NCBI RefSeq assembly: GCF_051960575.1
Contig: NZ_JBQCEE010000225.1
Coordinates: 1-18,074 of the forward strand
Length of the DNA: 18,074 nucleotides
From: JBQCEE01 sp051960575
GTDB taxonomy: Bacteria; Actinomycetota; Actinomycetes; Mycobacteriales; Jatrophihabitantaceae
Direction of reading: 5' to 3'
Both the position numbers and the translations under genes were made by a program. Within the stretch, counting starts at the first letter, position 1, and the number at the start of each line of letters is the position of its first letter. Under the pieces are notes generated by a model that was not told the DNA's origin, searched no databases, and saw only the letters and a list, made by a program, of their open reading frames with translations. Positions 1-6,783 of the stretch are shown one piece after another.

Positions 1-282
1 GACCGCATTGCCCTCGGGCAGCTCGACGCGCACCGTGCCGTCGCCCGACGCGACGTCCGCGACGCCCATGGCGAGGATCTCGCCGCCGTGTCGGTGCACG
101 TCGTCGCGCAGGGCCGCAACGTCGGGCGTCGCCGCCCCGCCCCCGCCGACCACGATGACGGAACGCCGCGCGCGGCCGAGCTCGAGCGCTGCCGCGAGGC
201 CGGCCGCCGATTCGCCGAGCACGACGACGTCGCAGTGACGGACGACGGCGGGCGCGGCGTGGGCGTGGTGCGTGTGGCTCAT
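1..282 (-). CDS. FAD/NAD(P)-dependent oxidoreductase, N-terminal part (truncated by window edge)
   Basis: The first 94 codons of a minus-strand gene that continues beyond base 1. ATG at 282 is followed by a His-rich leader, then a strand-loop-helix nucleotide-binding motif (DVVVLGESAAGLAAALELGRA, shown here as DVVVLG, ESAAG, LAAALELGRA) and a basic RARRSVIVVGG second strand. This is the FAD-binding Rossmann start of thioredoxin-reductase-like flavoproteins. The classical GxGxxG reads GESAAG, so its second glycine is Ser-free but replaced by Glu-Ser. The stretch between the second strand and the 'HGGEI' segment is also shorter than I expect for the family. It diverges from the XRE-cupin gene with a palindrome in the gap, so that regulator probably controls it. 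The family call rests on the N-terminus only. Confidence 0.7.
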   Translation of the reverse strand, partial: MSHTHHAHAAPAVVRHCDVVVLGESAAGLAAALELGRARRSVIVVGGGGAATPDVAALRDDVHRHGGEILAMGVADVASGDGTVRVELPEGNAV

Positions 283-321
283 GCAGTCGACGGTAGGACG
301 CCCTCGCGGTTCGTGCGATAC

Positions 322-342
322 TCCTTGCAGGATCCGCAAGGA
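322..342. promoter_or_regulatory. Perfect inverted repeat, candidate operator of the divergent XRE-cupin/oxidoreductase pair
   Basis: Seven-base arms TCCTTGC (322-328) and GCAAGGA (336-342) flank a 7-base spacer AGGATCC. The repeat lies in the 72-base gap between two divergent starts (282 minus, 355 plus). It sits directly downstream of a GATACT that could serve as a -10 element (317-322) for the plus-strand gene. Position and symmetry suit autoregulation by the adjacent HTH protein; this is inferred. Confidence 0.5.
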
Positions 343-354
343 CGGAGCTGCACC

Positions 355-921
355 ATGCGAGCGGGCAACGACGTCGAGAGCCTCGTGCGCACGCGGCTGC
401 GCAGCCTGCGCACCACCCTCGGCCTGTCGCTGGACGAGCTGGCGGCACGCACGAACCTCAGCCCGTCGACGATCAGCCGCATCGAGACCGGCAAGCGCGG
501 CATCGGCCTCGACGTCCTGCTGCCCCTGGCCACCGGGCTGCAGATCGGGCTCGACGCCCTGCTGGACGTACGGTCCGACGACGACGTGCTCATCCGCCCG
601 ACGCCGACCACCCGCGCGGGCCGCACCACCTGGCTGCTGACCCGCCCGGACGACAGCCGCATCGCGATCAAGATGCGTCTCGAGCCCACGACGGCCCGCC
701 CGCCGCAACGGGTGCACCCCGGCCACGACTGGCTCTACGTGCTCAGCGGACGCATCCGCCTCTCGCTCGGCGACCGCGACATCCTCGTGGCCGCGGGCGA
801 GGCGGCCGAGTTCGCCACGATGACGCCGCACGCCTTCTCGGCCGTCGGCCGCGCCGCCGAGGTGCTGATGGTGTTCGACCGCGACGGCCAGCGCGCGCAC
901 GTGCACCGCGCGCGGCCCTGA
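355..921 (+). CDS. XRE-family transcriptional regulator with C-terminal cupin domain
   Basis: A 188-residue regulator. Residues 8-70 form an HTH_3 domain, with the recognition-helix region around residues 35-47 (NLSPSTISRIETGKRG). Residues 100-175 form a small cupin barrel with a motif near 121-140 (HPGHDWLYVLSG, then RIRLSLGD) and a second glycine-rich turn at AAGEAAEF. Such proteins bind DNA as dimers and use the cupin to sense a small ligand. ATG at 355 is chosen because GGAG at 344-347 lies 7 bases upstream and the HTH begins directly after it; the frame stays open further upstream without domain content. It diverges from a flavin oxidoreductase, a common local regulator-enzyme arrangement. 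It converges with the molybdoenzyme gene 10 bases downstream. Confidence 0.9.
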   Translation: MRAGNDVESLVRTRLRSLRTTLGLSLDELAARTNLSPSTISRIETGKRGIGLDVLLPLATGLQIGLDALLDVRSDDDVLIRPTPTTRAGRTTWLLTRPDDSRIAIKMRLEPTTARPPQRVHPGHDWLYVLSGRIRLSLGDRDILVAAGEAAEFATMTPHAFSAVGRAAEVLMVFDRDGQRAHVHRARP

Positions 922-936
922 CGCGTCCCGGTCAGG
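917..936. terminator. Bidirectional hairpin containing both convergent stop codons
   Basis: CCTGAC (917-922) and GTCAGG (931-936) pair around an 8-base loop. The plus-strand TGA (919-921) and the minus-strand stop (932-934) both lie inside the arms. There is no T-tract, as is usual in high-GC actinobacteria. Confidence 0.45.
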
Positions 937-2521
937 ACACCGTCACGACGATCGAGTGCCAGCCGGTGGCGCCGGACGGGAAGACCCCGCGGCGGGCCGA
1001 GTCCTGCACCTCGCCGTGGTTGTCGATGGCCCGCACCTGCAGGGTCACCGGTCCGTCGCCGGCCACGGTCCACGGCACCGACCACTGCACCCACGTGTCG
1101 ACCGACGGCACGCGCCCCAGGTCGGCGTCCATCCACGGTCCCTCGTCGATGCGCACCTGCACCGACTTGATGCCGATGGTCTGGTGCCACGCGACACCCG
1201 CGATCATGATCTTCTGACCCTTGGTGAGCTGGGTGAGCCCCTTCGGGGTGTCGATGCGCGACTCCATGCGGATCGGCGCCTTCGGTGCCCACTTGCGGTC
1301 GACCCAGTAGGTGCTGGTCTTCGCGAACGTCGTGGCCTCGAGGTCGACCAGCCACTTCGTCGCCGAGACGTACCCGTAGAGACCGGGGACGAGCATGCGG
1401 CACGGGAAGCCGTGCGCCAGCGGCAGCGGCTCGCCGTTCATGCCGACGGCCAGCATCGCGTCGCGGCCGTCCATGATCACCGGGATCGGCGTGCCGATCG
1501 TCATGCCGTCCGACGAGGTGCCGACGAGTTGGTCTGCGTCGGCGTGCACACCGGCCTCCTTCAGCAGCGGCGCGAGCGGCACGCCCAGGAACTTGGCGGT
1601 ACTCACGTACGGACCGCCGACGGCGTCGGAGACGCAGGTCATCGTGATCCAGCGCTCGATCAGCGGACGCGACAACAGGTCGTCGAAGCTCAGGGTCATC
1701 GGGTGGTCGAGCTGGCCGTGGATGCGCAGCTGCCATGTGTCGGCCGGCAACTGCGGGACGGTGAGCGCGGTGTCGACGCGGTAGAAGTCGTTGTTGGGCG
1801 TGATGAACGGGACGGCGCCGCGGCCGAGGTCGACACCTGCCGGCAGCGGGGGCGCCGGGCTGGCGGGGCGTGGCAGCACGACCGCGCGGCGCGAACGCTC
1901 GGCGTCGAACCGGGCGTGCTGCAGGGCGCGACCACCGACGCCCGACCCGGCGGCGAGCACCGCGACACCGGCCGAGCCGAGCAGGAACGCGCGCCGGTCG
2001 GGCGACCGCCGGGCGCCGTCGCCCGGAGCGGTCTCGGCACTGCGCCAGCGACGCGGCAGCGGCCACTGCTGCCCGCCGCCGAACGCCCGGACGAGGGCGG
2101 TGAGCACGACCAGTGCGGCAGCCGTGCCGATGAGGGTCGGGACGATGTCGCTGGCGCGGGACGCGTTGGCGGTGGCGGCCGCCCACACCCCCACGGCGCC
2201 GAAGAGCACGAGCCCCAGCAGGCCGATCCAGAGGCGGCGCAGCGCGAGCACGCCGAGAACCACCGCGAGCACGGCGATCACGACGTAGATACCACTCAGC
2301 AGCACATTCTTGTCATTGCTGCCGAAATGACGGATCGCGAATTCCTTGAGCGATTCCGGCGTGAGCAGCACGAATTTGTTGCCGACCGCGATGACCGGCG
2401 CGGCGCTCGGCCGGACGAACGCCGCCACGAATTCACCGACACCGAGGGCGGTACCCGCGGCGAGCAGGCCGACGAGGGCGCCGATGCCGGTGCGGCGGAG
2501 GTGCTGGAGGACGGCCTTCAT
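932..2521 (-). CDS. Membrane-anchored molybdopterin-dependent oxidoreductase (sulfite oxidase fold)
   Basis: 529 residues. Hydrophobic segments near residues 11-35, 73-93, 97-118 and 127-147 make a four-helix N-terminal membrane domain. A twin-arginine-like stretch follows (DRRAFLLG, 175-182) with another hydrophobic segment. The catalytic part starts near 235: the Moco-binding domain has TCVSDAVGG with the presumed Mo-ligating Cys296, and GFPCRMLVPG plus YGYVSATKWL around 371-391. An immunoglobulin-like Mo-co dimerisation domain covers about 415-529. The family includes sulfite oxidases and MsrP-type enzymes, so the substrate cannot be read from sequence. The internal RR motif and membrane topology put the catalytic domain outside the cytoplasm. 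It lies downstream of the fasciclin and cupredoxin genes on the same strand, separated from them by a strong hairpin. The Shine-Dalgarno is weak. Confidence 0.9.
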   Translation of the reverse strand: MKAVLQHLRRTGIGALVGLLAAGTALGVGEFVAAFVRPSAAPVIAVGNKFVLLTPESLKEFAIRHFGSNDKNVLLSGIYVVIAVLAVVLGVLALRRLWIGLLGLVLFGAVGVWAAATANASRASDIVPTLIGTAAALVVLTALVRAFGGGQQWPLPRRWRSAETAPGDGARRSPDRRAFLLGSAGVAVLAAGSGVGGRALQHARFDAERSRRAVVLPRPASPAPPLPAGVDLGRGAVPFITPNNDFYRVDTALTVPQLPADTWQLRIHGQLDHPMTLSFDDLLSRPLIERWITMTCVSDAVGGPYVSTAKFLGVPLAPLLKEAGVHADADQLVGTSSDGMTIGTPIPVIMDGRDAMLAVGMNGEPLPLAHGFPCRMLVPGLYGYVSATKWLVDLEATTFAKTSTYWVDRKWAPKAPIRMESRIDTPKGLTQLTKGQKIMIAGVAWHQTIGIKSVQVRIDEGPWMDADLGRVPSVDTWVQWSVPWTVAGDGPVTLQVRAIDNHGEVQDSARRGVFPSGATGWHSIVVTVS

Positions 2522-2580
2522 GGCGACTCGCTCAGGGGTTCGGGCGGAGGACCCTCGTTGTCGGAAGGGTCCGGGAACAG

Positions 2581-2619
2581 CACAGCGGGGATGACCGACG
2601 ACCGGTCATCCCCGCTGTG
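2581..2619 (-). terminator. Strong hairpin terminator downstream of the fasciclin gene
   Basis: A perfect 17-base-pair stem (2581-2597 with 2603-2619) and a 5-base loop, beginning 6 bases past the fasciclin stop codon on the minus strand. No U-tract follows. It lies between two co-oriented genes, so it may terminate fully or only attenuate expression of the molybdoenzyme gene that starts 60 bases later. Confidence 0.7.
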
Positions 2620-2625
2620 ACGGTC

Positions 2626-3306
2626 TTACTTGGTGGGCGGCATCATCACGGAGTCGATGATGTACACGGTCGCGTTGGCGGTCTGGACGTTGCCGCAGAT
2701 CACGTGCGCCTCGGTGCCGTTCGGGCCGACGGTCAGGTCGGGGGCCGAGCCCTTGACCACGACGTTGTCACCCTCGAGCGTCTTGTGCGTGCCCGGCAGC
2801 TGGTCCGGCGAGATCTTGCCGGCCACCACGTGGTAGGTCAGGATCTTGGTCAGCAGGGCCTTGTCCTTCAGGACGCTGTCGAGCGTGGCCTTCGGGATGT
2901 TCGCGAACGCACCGTTGTAGGGCGCGAAGACGGTGATGGCCTGCTGGCTGTTCAGGGTGTCGACGAGACCGGCGGCCTTCACGGCGCTGACCAGGGTCGA
3001 CAGCACCGGGTTGTTCGAGGCGGCCGTCGCGACCGGGTCGGTCGCCATGCCGTCGAAGCTGCCGGCACCGGTCTTCGGCACCGCGCCGCAGGCCGAGCCG
3101 AAGGTGGCAGCACCGGCGCCCGAGGCGCCGCTCGACGGGGCAGCGGGAGTGCTGGTCATGGTGTCGCTGCTGGTCGCCGACGTGCTCGCCGCGCCGGCCG
3201 GGGCGCTCGAGGTGTTGGTCGAGCCGCCGCCGCTGCTGCTGCAGCCGGTGAGCGCCACGGCGAGCGCCGCGAACGAACCGGTGGCAGCGAGGGTGATCTT
3301 GCGCAT
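2626..3306 (-). CDS. Fasciclin-domain lipoprotein (MPT70/MPT83 type)
   Basis: 226 residues. An N-terminal lipoprotein signal ends in the lipobox LTGC, with lipidated Cys22. A Ser/Thr/Ala/Gly-rich linker runs to about residue 75. One fasciclin (FAS1) domain follows to the C-terminus, with the recognisable blocks AITVFAPYNGAFANIP and LTYHVVAGKIS and a terminal 'TANATVYIIDSVMMP'. FAS1 domains mediate adhesion or protein-protein contact at the cell surface. ATG at 3306 is preceded by an AGAGAGGA Shine-Dalgarno and begins a perfect signal peptide. In mycobacteria such proteins belong to the SigK regulon with a neighbouring molybdoenzyme; here the molybdoenzyme and a cupredoxin flank it, but no sigK/rskA is in the window. 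Confidence 0.93.
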   Translation of the reverse strand: MRKITLAATGSFAALAVALTGCSSSGGGSTNTSSAPAGAASTSATSSDTMTSTPAAPSSGASGAGAATFGSACGAVPKTGAGSFDGMATDPVATAASNNPVLSTLVSAVKAAGLVDTLNSQQAITVFAPYNGAFANIPKATLDSVLKDKALLTKILTYHVVAGKISPDQLPGTHKTLEGDNVVVKGSAPDLTVGPNGTEAHVICGNVQTANATVYIIDSVMMPPTK

Positions 3307-3380
3307 TGCTGATCCTCTCTCGGGGTCAATCGGTGCGGGGCACCGTGTCATGAGGGGTTTCGCTCGGGAGGTGCTCCGTG

Positions 3381-3408
3381 GTTTCACCGGCGGCGCAGAA
3401 AATCGATG
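3381..3408 (-). promoter_or_regulatory. Candidate ECF-type promoter P2, tandem copy of P1
   Basis: The same CATCGATTT block recurs 68 bases closer to the gene (CATCGA at 3408-3403), again 16 bases from a related hexamer TGAAAC (3386-3381). It would give a 5' leader of roughly 65-70 bases. Confidence 0.3.
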
Positions 3409-3448
3409 AGAAATTCCTCAGCGAGCGCGGTTCCGCGAATTCCACAAC

Positions 3449-3476
3449 GATTCGGTCTCGACCTCGGAAATCGATG
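3449..3476 (-). promoter_or_regulatory. Candidate ECF-type promoter P1 for the fasciclin gene
   Basis: On the minus strand CATCGA (3476-3471) is separated by 16 bases from CGAATC (3454-3449). This resembles, from memory, the SigK-type pattern (CCATCC, 16-17 bases, CGAATA). It lies in an unusually A/T-rich island upstream of the gene. Assignment is by pattern only. Confidence 0.35.
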
Positions 3477-3501
3477 TTTGACGTCGCCGACGCGCGGGTA
3501 G

Positions 3502-3939
3502 TCAGGGCCGGACGATGACGCGGGCGTTCATCCCGTAGTGGATGTCGCAGTAGTACGAGTACGTGCCCGCCTTGGTGAACCGGTACGAGAAGGTGTCGCC
3601 CTGACCGGCGAGTCGGCGGTCGAACAGGCCGCTCGGGTGCTGCCCGCTGCGCAGGCCGGTGGTGCGATCGACCCCGGTCACCTGCCCCGCTGTGATCGTG
3701 TGGGTGATCGGCTCGTCGTTGCGCCAGGTCACGGTCGTCCCGACCTTCACCGTGAGCACCGCAGGGTTGAACATCAGGCCCTTGAGCGAGACGACCGGGC
3801 CGCTCACCGGCGGCGCGGACGACGTCGCCGGAGCCGCACCGCCCCCGCTGCTGCTGCAGGCGGTGGCGCCGAGCAGCGCGCCGAGCAGCACGGCGACGAC
3901 GAGCACGACACGACGGCGGGACGCGGCGGGGGGACGCAT
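3502..3939 (-). CDS. Cupredoxin-domain lipoprotein (plastocyanin-like, type 1 copper)
   Basis: 145 residues from ATG 3939. A positively charged N-terminus and hydrophobic stretch end in an ATAC lipobox (Cys28), followed by a Ser/Gly/Ala/Pro linker. The cupredoxin barrel spans about residues 48-145. All four type 1 copper ligands are visible: His80 in ITHTI, then Cys131, His134 and Met137 in YYCDIHYGM. The protein is thus expected to be an extracytoplasmic one-electron carrier. It is the upstream gene of the fasciclin/molybdoenzyme group and could exchange electrons with the molybdoenzyme; this is inference from proximity. The frame extends upstream to about 4026 without signal-peptide character, so 3939 is preferred despite lacking a clear Shine-Dalgarno. 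Confidence 0.9.
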   Translation of the reverse strand: MRPPAASRRRVVLVVAVLLGALLGATACSSSGGGAAPATSSAPPVSGPVVSLKGLMFNPAVLTVKVGTTVTWRNDEPITHTITAGQVTGVDRTTGLRSGQHPSGLFDRRLAGQGDTFSYRFTKAGTYSYYCDIHYGMNARVIVRP

Positions 3940-4045
3940 ACCCACTGTTCGTCGGCCAGGGCGTCGCGGTTCGCCTGGGGACGGGCGACCGGTTCGTCCC
4001 GTGTGACGATCGGCCGCGGCGGGCATCGCCTCGTGGGTCCGATCG

Positions 4046-4837
4046 TTGGGACCGGACGTGGAGCCAGCCCTCGACTACGCGAACGTCACCGGACGCCCGA
4101 GCGGGCCGTTCGTCCGGCTCGCGGCCGCCCTGCTGCCCGGCGTCGCACGGGTGCAGCGCGAGCACGCGCCCTGGGCGGCCGCCTGGCACGCCGCGAACCG
4201 TCGGGCGCTCACCGTGCCGGGGCGCCGGTGGATCGTCCTGGGCGACTCGATGTCGCAGGGCATCGGCGCGCCGCGCTTCGACGCCGGCTGGGTCGACAGC
4301 GCGCGGCGCCGGCTCGGCCCGGCCGCCGACGGGCTGGTGGTCGTGAACCTGTCGGCCAGCGGCGCACGCGTGCCGGACGTGCTCGATCAGCAACTGCCGG
4401 CCTGGTCGGCACTGCCCCCGGCACCCGAGGGGCCGCACGGGGCCGACGTCGTCACCGTCTTCATCGGCGCGAACGACCTCATGCGGCGCGCGCACCGCGA
4501 CGCCCTGCCCGGCGCCTTCACCGAACTGCTGCGCCGGCTGCCGGTCGGTGCGATCGTCGCGACGATGCCGCAGCCGCGCGCCGCTGCCCGCTCGGTCAAC
4601 GCCCGGCTGGAGACGGCCGCCGCCGACGGACGCGTGCGGCTGGTCGACCTGCGCACGGGCGGCCCGCGGTCGTGGCGCGGCAAGCTGGCCAGCGACCACT
4701 TCCATCCCAACGAGGCCGGGTACGCCGAGCTCGCCGAGGCCTTCGTCCCGGCGCTGCGGACGGCCCTCGCGGAGGACACGACCGACGGGGCGGCCAAGTC
4801 GAACGACCGGCGGTCGAGCGGCACGTCCGGGACGTGA
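4046..4837 (+). CDS. SGNH/GDSL-family hydrolase
   Basis: 263 residues. All SGNH blocks are present: block I GDSMSQG (66-72) with nucleophile Ser68, block II NLSASGARVPDV with Gly106, block III GAND with Asn143, and block V SDHFHPN with Asp217 and His220. There is no signal peptide, so it is a cytoplasmic esterase/lipase-like enzyme of unknown substrate. The first possible start is TTG 4046; an in-frame GTG at 4058 is an equally plausible start and would shorten the protein by four residues. It diverges from the cupredoxin gene across about 106 bases. A strong hairpin begins 3 bases after its stop, so it is probably monocistronic. Confidence 0.9.
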   Translation: MGPDVEPALDYANVTGRPSGPFVRLAAALLPGVARVQREHAPWAAAWHAANRRALTVPGRRWIVLGDSMSQGIGAPRFDAGWVDSARRRLGPAADGLVVVNLSASGARVPDVLDQQLPAWSALPPAPEGPHGADVVTVFIGANDLMRRAHRDALPGAFTELLRRLPVGAIVATMPQPRAAARSVNARLETAAADGRVRLVDLRTGGPRSWRGKLASDHFHPNEAGYAELAEAFVPALRTALAEDTTDGAAKSNDRRSSGTSGT

Positions 4838-4839
4838 CT

Positions 4840-4893
4840 GTGGGTCGGCGACCCCGGTCGTCATCCTGGTCACGACCGAACTCGCCGACCCAC
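4840..4893 (+). terminator. Compound hairpin terminator after the SGNH hydrolase
   Basis: Perfect 12-base arms (4840-4851 and 4882-4893) enclose a second stem CGGTCGT (4855-4861) with ACGACCG (4872-4878). It starts immediately after the stop codon. Confidence 0.65.
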
Positions 4894-4962
4894 TCGTCGG
4901 CCGGCGTTCACCGGGCTCCCCCGCGGATCCCTGTGACCGCCTCGCTCATTCAAGCCGCAGCT

Positions 4963-4977
4963 GTGACGCAGTGTCAC
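4963..4977. promoter_or_regulatory. Inverted repeat GTGAC-N5-GTCAC
   Basis: Arms 4963-4967 and 4973-4977. The same arms and spacing recur at 14304-14318 upstream of the AurF-like gene. It may be a repressor site, but no promoter is obvious beside this copy. Confidence 0.3.
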
Positions 4978-5169
4978 GGGTCTATGGGCACGATTCGCGA
5001 AGGACCATCGCCTGAACCGGCCGCCGGATCGCCCGGTGGGGCCGCAGGTACTTGATCTTCGCGACGTTGGACCCTGCCGCGGGCACCGCGGCGCGCGCGA
5101 TGCTCGGCGGGCACAAGATCCCCCACCGGGACCGCGCACCACGCCGCCCCGGTGGACGGTGCACCCAGG

Positions 5170-5213
5170 CGGTCGTCCGGGGGCGCGGCCCCCATCTCGC
5201 TCCCGGACGACCG
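5170..5213 (+). promoter_or_regulatory. Hairpin with nested alternative stem upstream of the mannosyltransferase-like gene
   Basis: Outer arms of 12 bases pair perfectly (5170-5181 with 5202-5213). A nested hairpin GGGGGC-GCG-GCCCCC overlaps the left arm, so the two structures compete for the same G-run. The element ends about 52 bases before the ATG at 5266. It could be an attenuator or a terminator of upstream transcription. Confidence 0.35.
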
Positions 5214-5265
5214 TGCCGCCCGGCGATGATCGGCCCCTCGACGGCGCTGCGATGATGCAGGCCTC

Positions 5266-6783
5266 ATGAACGACGTCGTGGTGAGGACGCTGCACGCACT
5301 CAACGTCGCGCAGGCCGCGCTCCGGGCGCGTCCGACGCTCGCCCTCGCGACGTCGGGCGCCGTCATCACCGCGGTGGTCGGCGTGGCCGGCGCGCGCGCC
5401 GACGCCGCGGGCCGCAGCGCGAGCATCACCCCCTGGTTCGGCCTGTCGACCTCCCGCGGCCAGGACCACACGGCGGTGGTCGCCGGCATCGTGACGCTCG
5501 CCGCCATCGCGGCACTGCTCGCGCTGTGGGGCACGGCGGTCGCGACCGTCCGGCGGCGCCGGCTGCCCGAGAGCCGCATCTGGACGATCGTCGCGGCCTG
5601 GTCCGCGCCGCTCGTGCTGACCCCACCGCTGCTCGACTCGCACGCGCTGCTCGACGTCGCGCGCGGCCTGCTGCAGCGCGACGGCGCCGATCCGTACCGC
5701 GTGCCCGTCGCCGCCCTGCCGCAGACGCACCTGGTGTCCGCGATCGACGCCTCGCTGCGCGGCATCCCGTCGGCGACCGGCCCGCTCGGCACGGTCGCGC
5801 AGCACCTGGCCGTCGCCGCGGCGGGCGGACACCCGTTGCCGGCGTTGCTGCTGCTGCGCGCGGTCGGCGTGTTCGCCGTCGTGCTCATCGGACGCGCGGC
5901 GGCCGACCTCGGCGGACGGCGCCGCAGCCGCGCCCTCGTCCTGACCGCGCTGAACCCCCTGGTGCTGCTCTACGTCGTCTCGGCGGCGCATCTCGACGGT
6001 CTCGCCGTGGGCCTGCTGCTGACCGGGCTCGCCGCGGCCGACCAGCGGCGGTGGGCCCGGGCCGTGCTGCTGGTGACGATCGCCGGCTGCCTGCTGCCGG
6101 TGCTGCTGGTCGCGCTGCCCTTCCTGCTCACCGCGCATGTGCTGGGGCGCCGGGGCGGCTCGGCGCGCCGGGTCGCCGGCCGGGACGCCGTGCAGGCGGC
6201 GGTCATCCTGCTCGTCGCCCACCTGGCGGTCGACGACGGCGTCGGCTGGACGCGCACCGCGTCGTCGCAGTTCTCGGAGTACGTCGTGTACGCGCCGGCC
6301 AACGCGATCGGCCGGCTGCTCGCACCGGTGGTGCGCGGCGCCTCGTTCGACGACCTGGCCGCGGGCGGCCGGCTGGCGGCGATCATCGCGATGAGCGCGA
6401 TCTTCGCCTACCTGCTGAGCACGGCGCAGCTGCGCCCGCTCGACCACTCGGTCGGGTACACGTTGCTGGCGATGGCGCTGCTCGCACCGGACGTGCACCC
6501 CTGGTTCCTGCTCTGGGGTGTCGTCTGCCTCGCACCGACCGTGACGAGCCTGCGGCGCAGCATCGTCATGCTGCTCAGCGCGGTCGGCTGCCTGCTCGAC
6601 CCGATGGGGTTCTCGGACACCGCGGCCGGCCGCCTCAGTGTCGCCGCGATCGCCCTGGGCGCCGTCGTGCTCGGCGCCGCCGTGTGGCGCTCCGGCGAGC
6701 TGCGCGGCGAGGCCGGGCCGGTCGCGTCCGGTCAGCGACCGCCGGAGATCTCGCGCACCGCCGGACGCACGTCGGCGAGGTAG
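5266..6783 (+). CDS. GT-C type membrane glycosyltransferase, MptB-like (polyprenyl-phosphate mannose dependent)
   Basis: 505 residues with about 11-13 hydrophobic segments. The block 'DSHALLDVARGLLQRDGADPYR' (residues 124-145, here named by its ends DSHALL and GADPYR) followed by SATGPLG (169-175), then AHLDGLAVGLLL, matches the layout of actinobacterial MptB/MptA alpha-1,6-mannosyltransferases, which extend lipomannan-type glycans outside the membrane. In MptB the corresponding motifs are DPY, APYGPL and HNDALMVGL, so this protein is a divergent relative and the acceptor is unknown. ATG 5266 is chosen because the first membrane segment follows directly. The last 52 bases overlap antisense with the DUF2516 gene. 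Its C-terminal tail after about residue 485 is polar. Confidence 0.75.
   Translation: MNDVVVRTLHALNVAQAALRARPTLALATSGAVITAVVGVAGARADAAGRSASITPWFGLSTSRGQDHTAVVAGIVTLAAIAALLALWGTAVATVRRRRLPESRIWTIVAAWSAPLVLTPPLLDSHALLDVARGLLQRDGADPYRVPVAALPQTHLVSAIDASLRGIPSATGPLGTVAQHLAVAAAGGHPLPALLLLRAVGVFAVVLIGRAAADLGGRRRSRALVLTALNPLVLLYVVSAAHLDGLAVGLLLTGLAAADQRRWARAVLLVTIAGCLLPVLLVALPFLLTAHVLGRRGGSARRVAGRDAVQAAVILLVAHLAVDDGVGWTRTASSQFSEYVVYAPANAIGRLLAPVVRGASFDDLAAGGRLAAIIAMSAIFAYLLSTAQLRPLDHSVGYTLLAMALLAPDVHPWFLLWGVVCLAPTVTSLRRSIVMLLSAVGCLLDPMGFSDTAAGRLSVAAIALGAVVLGAAVWRSGELRGEAGPVASGQRPPEISRTAGRTSAR

Larger units (their letters stand above)
4838..5265. other. 428-base intergenic stretch with several inverted repeats and no convincing gene
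   Basis: After the terminator at 4840-4893 this gap holds a GTGAC-N5-GTCAC repeat (4963-4977) and a large hairpin pair (5170-5213). A GATGAT near 5250 could be a -10 for the next gene. A short minus-strand frame (4982-5164) exists but shows no family resemblance, no good Shine-Dalgarno and poor codon bias in its first half. I therefore call no gene here. Confidence 0.5.

Noticed and set aside
932..2521. Two separate genes (membrane protein plus TAT-secreted enzyme) rather than one fusion
   Set aside because: The frame is continuous through the internal RR motif and no start codon with a ribosome site is seen near it.
956..2620. Very long plus-strand open frame antisense to the molybdoenzyme
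   Set aside because: Arg/Asp/His-rich translation without family features; it mirrors the codon bias of the true minus-strand gene. Similar long shadow frames lie over most genes here.
4963..4977. CRP/GlxR-type site
   Set aside because: The GTGA and TCAC half sites are 7 bases apart, not 6, so the spacing does not fit.
4982..5164. 60-codon minus-strand ORF in the gap before the membrane gene
   Set aside because: No Shine-Dalgarno, no recognisable family, many Arg codons with mixed third positions; left uncalled.
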